Assembly: GCF_016937515.1 (NCBI RefSeq)
Contig: NZ_JAFHKM010000002.1
Coordinates: 2,599,001 to 2,663,000, forward strand
Origin: Cohnella algarum
Lineage (GTDB): Bacteria > Bacillota > Bacilli > Paenibacillales > Paenibacillaceae
Length of the DNA: 64,000 bases
Direction of reading: 5' to 3'
Under the pieces are notes generated by a model. It was not told the DNA's origin and ran no database searches. It was given only the letters and a program-made list of their open reading frames with translations. Position 1 is the stretch's first letter. Each line of letters begins with the position of its first letter. The position numbers were made by a program, and so were the translations under genes. Of this stretch, positions 60,587 to 64,000 are shown piece by piece.

Positions 60587-61149
60587 ATGGTAAAGCGAAT
60601 CCTTTTGGTCGGAGCCGCGGCAATCGCGCTAAGCGGGTGCGGTGCGGGCGAAAATAACGGAACAACGGCGCCGGTCGGCTCGAATAGCGGGAACCATGCC
60701 GGACACTCGGACATGAACCATTCCGTTTCGGGAGAGCTTCCCCCGTCCTTGAAGGAAGCCGCGAACCCGAAATTCGAGGTCGGGAGCCAGGCTTTGTTGA
60801 TCGCGGATCATATGGAAGGGATGGAAGCCGCCGAGGCGACGATCGCGGGCGCTTACGATACGATTGTGTATGCGGTATCCTATACCCCGACGACGGGCGG
60901 GAAGCCGGTCGAAAATCATAAATGGGTCATTCAGGAGGAAATTCAAGATGCCGCCGACCGCCCCTATGAACCGGGAGAAAAAGTCGTACTGAAAGCGGAC
61001 CATATGAAAGGCATGAAGGGGCCGTCGCCACGATCGATTCGGCCGAAGCCGGAACCGTCTACGTGGTCGATTACACGCCCGCTGCGGGAGGAGAGCCGGT
61101 AAAAAACCATAAATGGGTAACCGAGAGCGAGCTTTCGCCAATGCCATAG
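60587..61149 (+). pseudogene. YdhK-type (DUF1541) lipoprotein, frameshifted in its second repeat
   Basis: Residues 1-19 are a lipoprotein signal (AIALSGC). The body has two DUF1541 repeats. The first is complete: LIADHMEGMEAAEATIAGAY, then VIQEEIQ. The second starts ADHMKGMKG and is then thrown out of frame. The expected AVATIDSAEAGTVYVVDYTP and HKWVTESELS are encoded in another frame to the stop at 61149. Restoring one G in the GGGG at 61018-61021 repairs it. GGGAGG precedes ATG. Promoter features suggest copper control. Confidence 0.85.
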
Positions 61150-61321
61150 ATAATCCAATTTATTTATAAATGAACCAAAAAAAGGAATCCACTCGTTGTG
61201 CGAATGCGGTTCTTTCAAGTATACTGGAAGCGTACCCTATTCATAAAAGGGGCGTTTCTTTTTATTGGCGTAAGCGTTTTCAAAAAGTCGATGAATCGTA
61301 TCCGATAAGGAGGTGAAACCT

Positions 61322-62116
61322 TTGCGGCGCGTATCCGATATATATAGAGAGAGGGGGACGAAGGTAATGAATGCGGTCGTGGGCCGGAAAGCAAGATTCG
61401 GTCGACGGGCGTGGTTAACGGCAGTCGGGGCCGTCATGCTCTGGGGATCCGATGCGATCCCGGCGGCGGCCGCGGATTCGTTCGAGGCTTTTAACGCGGA
61501 GGCCGGCATGTCGACGCTTCCGCTATTGGCGGCGATGGCCCTCGGAATCGGGGTGGCTGTCGCGGCGGTTATCGCCTTTTTGCAGATGACGACGAAGTCG
61601 CGCGGCAAAACGGACGAACATGCGGATATTGCGGAGTACGGCCTGGAGGAAGCGATTTTCGATCCGCACGAAAAGGAACGGATTGCGGAGCCGAACGACA
61701 ATGAGGACGACCGGCTGTTTCATACGATAGACGTCGAGCTTCCCGACGAGACGAAGCGGCTTGCTCCGGTCCCGCAGGCGGAAAGGGCCGAAGAAGGGGA
61801 GCCGAGGCTGTGCGGCTTGGAAGGAGAATTTGCCGGAAGCGCCTATCGGATCACGGATCGGGTATTGTCCATCGGCCGCGACGCCGTTCAATGCGGGCTC
61901 GTGTTTCCGAACGATGCGGGCGACGTCAGCCGCAAGCATTGTTCGCTCCGTTACGATTCCGAGCGCAGGATGTTTTTGCTGGAAGACCACGGATCGTCGA
62001 ACGGAACTTTTTTATCCGACGGCAGAAGGCTCGTTCCGGGACAAAAGTACGAATTGCTTTCCGGAGACGAGTTCACGCTGTCCGGACACAAGCACCGGTT
62101 CGAGGTCAGGGACTAG
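61322..62116 (+). CDS. FHA-domain membrane protein
   Basis: A 264-residue protein. TTG 61322 has a perfect AAGGAGGTGA seven bases upstream. A basic N-terminus with a signal-like segment (LTAVGAVMLWGSDAIPAAAA) precedes a second membrane helix (LPLLAAMALGIGVAVAAVIA), then an acidic linker and, from about residue 160, an FHA domain (YRITDRVLSIGRDAVQCGLV, then DVSRKHCSLRY and GSSNGTFLSDGRRL). The GR, SRKH and NGT residues that bind phosphothreonine are intact. It should recruit phosphorylated partners to the membrane. An extracellular N-terminal loop suggests ESX- or cell-wall-related signalling, but no partner is adjacent. Confidence 0.85.
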   Translation: MRRVSDIYRERGTKVMNAVVGRKARFGRRAWLTAVGAVMLWGSDAIPAAAADSFEAFNAEAGMSTLPLLAAMALGIGVAVAAVIAFLQMTTKSRGKTDEHADIAEYGLEEAIFDPHEKERIAEPNDNEDDRLFHTIDVELPDETKRLAPVPQAERAEEGEPRLCGLEGEFAGSAYRITDRVLSIGRDAVQCGLVFPNDAGDVSRKHCSLRYDSERRMFLLEDHGSSNGTFLSDGRRLVPGQKYELLSGDEFTLSGHKHRFEVRD

Positions 62117-62300
62117 GCGGGGCGCGGGGCCTTGATCGCCGGACGCTGCTCCGCTGGTCCCAATGTTGAGGTTTTGCTTTTAACGGGCCCCGAAAACTGA
62201 TATAATCAAAAAGAGCAAACTTTTCGAAAATTCTAGACAGACGAAGGACGGATAAGAAAGACCATACTTGCGGGATTCGTTTCCGCCGGGAGGGATTGTC

Positions 62301-62489
62301 TTGGCCAAGCGCAGCCACAACGAAGTCCAAGAAAGTTTGATGGAATTGACGAGAATTTTCCGACCGAAGGACCCGCGCAAGTTTGTGAAGGACTATATCC
62401 GCAAATACCGGGTAACGGGCGGCTACGAAGACGAATTGACCGTTCTCGTGGAACGCGAGATGGACAAATTGAATTCATCCGCCTCCTGA
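62301..62489 (+). CDS. Small conserved-looking protein of unknown function
   Basis: A 62-residue helical protein, TTG start with GGGAGGGA six bases upstream. Sequence AKRSHNEVQESLMELTRIFR, then KFVKDYIRKYRVTGGYEDEL. Charged, no membrane segment. An intrinsic terminator follows, supporting a real gene. Confidence 0.65.
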   Translation: MAKRSHNEVQESLMELTRIFRPKDPRKFVKDYIRKYRVTGGYEDELTVLVEREMDKLNSSAS

Positions 62490-62509
62490 CCGAAATGACG
62501 GATGCCAAT

Positions 62510-62553
62510 CCGGAAGCGGGCGTCTGCCGGAGATGCCCTATCCGGTTTTTTTT
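62510..62553 (+). terminator. Terminator after the 62-residue protein gene
   Basis: CCGGA...TCCGG outer stem with GGGCGTC/GATGCCC inside, followed by eight Ts. Confidence 0.8.
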
Positions 62554-62664
62554 GCATATTCGGACTGTTTTTGTTCTTCGCCTCGCTAAAGAGCGTATGC
62601 TAAAGTTAGGCTGCTGCGGGGGAGGGGGAGGACCGCCTATGCGAAGCGAGATTGAAGCGAGGTC

Positions 62665-62850
62665 TATGTTGGATTTTGTCCAATCAAGGGAGTGTAAAAC
62701 GGGGAAATCGTGACCTAGAGTGGATTTTATCCAACGAAGAACTTGAAATCGGGGTGAAAACGCCGAAAAGACCTCGCCTGATTGGCCAAAATCCAACGAA
62801 GCTGAGAAGTTCCGTGAAAAGAGGGATCCTGGTTGGATGGAATCCAACCA
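62665..62850. repeat. Diverged array of palindromic units, about 54-bp period
   Basis: Four related palindromes: TTGGATTTTGTCCAA near 62669, TGGATTTTATCCAAC near 62722, TTGGCCAAAATCCAAC near 62778 and GTTGGATGGAATCCAAC near 62832. Spacers share AAG and CGGGG-type words but have drifted. No gene is visible here. Confidence 0.6.
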
Positions 62851-62960
62851 AGCTTCTCCGAACTCAGTCTCAGTGCATTCTGCTAATCCTTTGCCATCCT
62901 ACCCGTCCCCAGCCCTTCGCAGTATTCCGCGATTCATGGAGTTGCCGCACTCATCCGAAC

Positions 62961-63350
62961 CGGTTAGACGCACGCGGCCGGAGTCAGTTGGGTAAATATG
63001 ACTCAACTGAACCGGTTAGACGCACGCGGCCGGAGCCAGTTGGGTAAATATGACTCAACTGAACCGGTTAGACGCACGCGGCCGGAGCCAGTTGGGTAAA
63101 TATGACTCAACTGAATCGGTTAGACGCACGCGGCCGGAGTCAGTTGGGTAAATATGACTCAACTGAACCGGTTAGACGCACGCGGCCGGATTCAGTTGGG
63201 TAAATATGACTCATCTGAATCGGTTAGACGCACGCGGCCGGAGCCAGTTGGGTAAATATGACTCATCTGAATCGGTTAGACGCACGCGGCCGGAGTCAGT
63301 TGGGTAAATATGACTCATCTGAATCGTGTTAGACGCACGCGGCCGAAGTC
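62961..63350. repeat. 52-bp tandem repeat array, seven full units plus a partial
   Basis: Units begin (CGGTTAGACGCACGCGGCCG) at 62961, 63013, 63065, 63117, 63169, 63221 and 63273, an exact 52-base period, with an eighth partial copy at 63325. Each unit contains the inverted repeat TCAGTTG...CAACTGA around GGTAAATATGACT and an ACCGGTT palindrome. Units differ by a few bases only. There are no unique spacers. No gene is supported between 62490 and 63434. Confidence 0.9.
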
Positions 63351-63369
63351 CTCGCGTATCCTCGCGATC

Positions 63370-63426
63370 CCATAAATAAAGGGTCGATCCGCCGAGCTTG
63401 TTAACCATCGCTCCGGGTCGACCCTT
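63370..63426 (-). terminator. Terminator of the spore lipoprotein gene
   Basis: On the minus strand AAGGGTCGA...TCGACCCTT followed by TATTTATG, starting nine bases after the stop codon. Confidence 0.7.
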
Positions 63427-63434
63427 CGTTATGT

Positions 63435-64000
63435 TCACGTTCCTTCGGCTCCGAGCTCGTACAGCGGGACCGGCACCTCGTTTCCCCCGGCGAAGATGTA
63501 CTTCACCAGCTTGTTAAACTCGGGAAGCAGCGGTTCCAGCGGCCGATGTCCCCAATCGGCTTTGGCGAATTCGAGCAGCTGGTTGACGAATTCCTGATTG
63601 GCCGAAATGTGGACTTCCGCATATTTTTGCCCGCTGGTTCTCCGGATCGTCTCCCCGATAACCTGTTTCAGTTCCGAAGAGATGTCCGAAGGATCCTTGT
63701 GCGAGAAATAAGAGTTATAAGGAGTGGCCGCCTTTCGGTAGCTCCATCTCGGGCTTCCCGTATCGTTGTTGTACACCCCGTCCGTCGTCCCCGTATTGTC
63801 CTGTTCCTTCGTTCTCGGGCCCCCTCGCGCTTTGGTTCCGGTTGCGGACCAGTCGGTTAAGATGGCCGCGTACGCGTTTTTGTCCGTCACCATGACGATG
63901 GCGGAGCTGACCCCGGGAATCGTACTCACTTTATAGGAGAGCTTCGAATCGTAATCGAAATACCGGTTGTCGTGCTGTTTCGGATTTCGGGTCGTCGAGC
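63435..64000 (-). CDS. YhcN/YlaJ-type sporulation lipoprotein, C-terminal part
   Basis: The gene runs off the right edge; about 187 codons are visible and the frame stays open to the window end, so the true start is outside. The domain STIPGVSSAIVMVTDKNAYA, then TSGQKYAEVHISANQEFVNQ, is the YhcN/YlaJ sporulation lipoprotein pattern. A long insert with AAILTDWSATGTKARGGPRT and a Tyr-rich part separates the two halves, as in Paenibacillaceae members. Made in sporulation and found in the spore; exact role unknown. Confidence 0.8.
   Translation of the reverse strand, partial: STTRNPKQHDNRYFDYDSKLSYKVSTIPGVSSAIVMVTDKNAYAAILTDWSATGTKARGGPRTKEQDNTGTTDGVYNNDTGSPRWSYRKAATPYNSYFSHKDPSDISSELKQVIGETIRRTSGQKYAEVHISANQEFVNQLLEFAKADWGHRPLEPLLPEFNKLVKYIFAGGNEVPVPLYELGAEGT

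Noticed and set aside
62961..63350. CRISPR array
   Set aside because: The whole 52-base period is conserved with no unique spacers, and no cas gene is present.
63211..63438. Open frame through the 52-bp repeats
   Set aside because: It merely reads the repeat unit in one frame and has no ribosome site.
1..64000. tRNA or rRNA genes
   Set aside because: No cloverleaf with a GTTCRA T-loop and no rRNA-like conserved stretch was found by eye; a tRNA scan would settle it.

Overview
The window looks like a chromosomal segment of a high-GC, spore-forming Firmicute of the Paenibacillaceae (Paenibacillus/Cohnella-like). The evidence is strong AGGAGG ribosome sites, sigma-A promoters, Bacillus-type GntR and LexA sites, PBSX-type tail genes, a YhcN/YlaJ-type spore lipoprotein, a diacylglycerol glucosyltransferase and glutamate racemase. 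No rRNA, tRNA or CRISPR array was seen.

Layout. 1-3561: the end of an ECF sigma factor gene, a DUF4367-type membrane protein (probable anti-sigma), a solute-binding lipoprotein, and a 3-hydroxyisobutyryl-CoA hydrolase-like gene broken by one frameshift. 3596-11178: a divergent LacI regulator and an ABC importer (binding protein plus two permeases) with a GH32 fructosidase and a GH13 glucosidase, a sucrose/fructo-oligosaccharide-type operon. 11466-14394: an ammonium transporter fused to a chemotaxis signalling domain, and a PfpI/DJ-1 protein.

14492-43356: a contractile phage-tail locus with the PBSX gene order but no capsid, portal, terminase or integrase gene, so it reads as an R-type tailocin. 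Its control module is ImmA-like peptidase, XRE repressor and a sigma-like late activator, with two LexA-like boxes. The structural genes follow: sheath, tube, chaperone with a -1 frameshift site, tape measure, LysM hub, baseplate, fibres, holins and two lysins. The baseplate-J/XkdU/fibre cassette is present twice. The first copy is wrecked by an IS1182-type and an IS1380-type insertion plus an indel; the second is intact. A 3.5-kb TnsB/TnsC-type transposon with a 6-bp target duplication sits between xkdX and the lysis genes.

43443-64000: a tyrosinase-like protein, a Nudix hydrolase and MscL, an MHYT-PAS histidine kinase, a FUSC-like membrane protein, the gntR-gntP-gntK gluconate operon with GntR-type operators, glutamate racemase, a TVP38/TMEM64 protein, an MFS transporter (frameshifted), a glycolipid glucosyltransferase, threonine deaminase, a YpmS-like protein, a YdhK lipoprotein (frameshifted) behind a CsoR-like site, an FHA protein, two tandem repeat arrays, and a partial spore lipoprotein. 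Four genes each carry an apparent one-base loss in a G/C run, which raises the question of assembly error.
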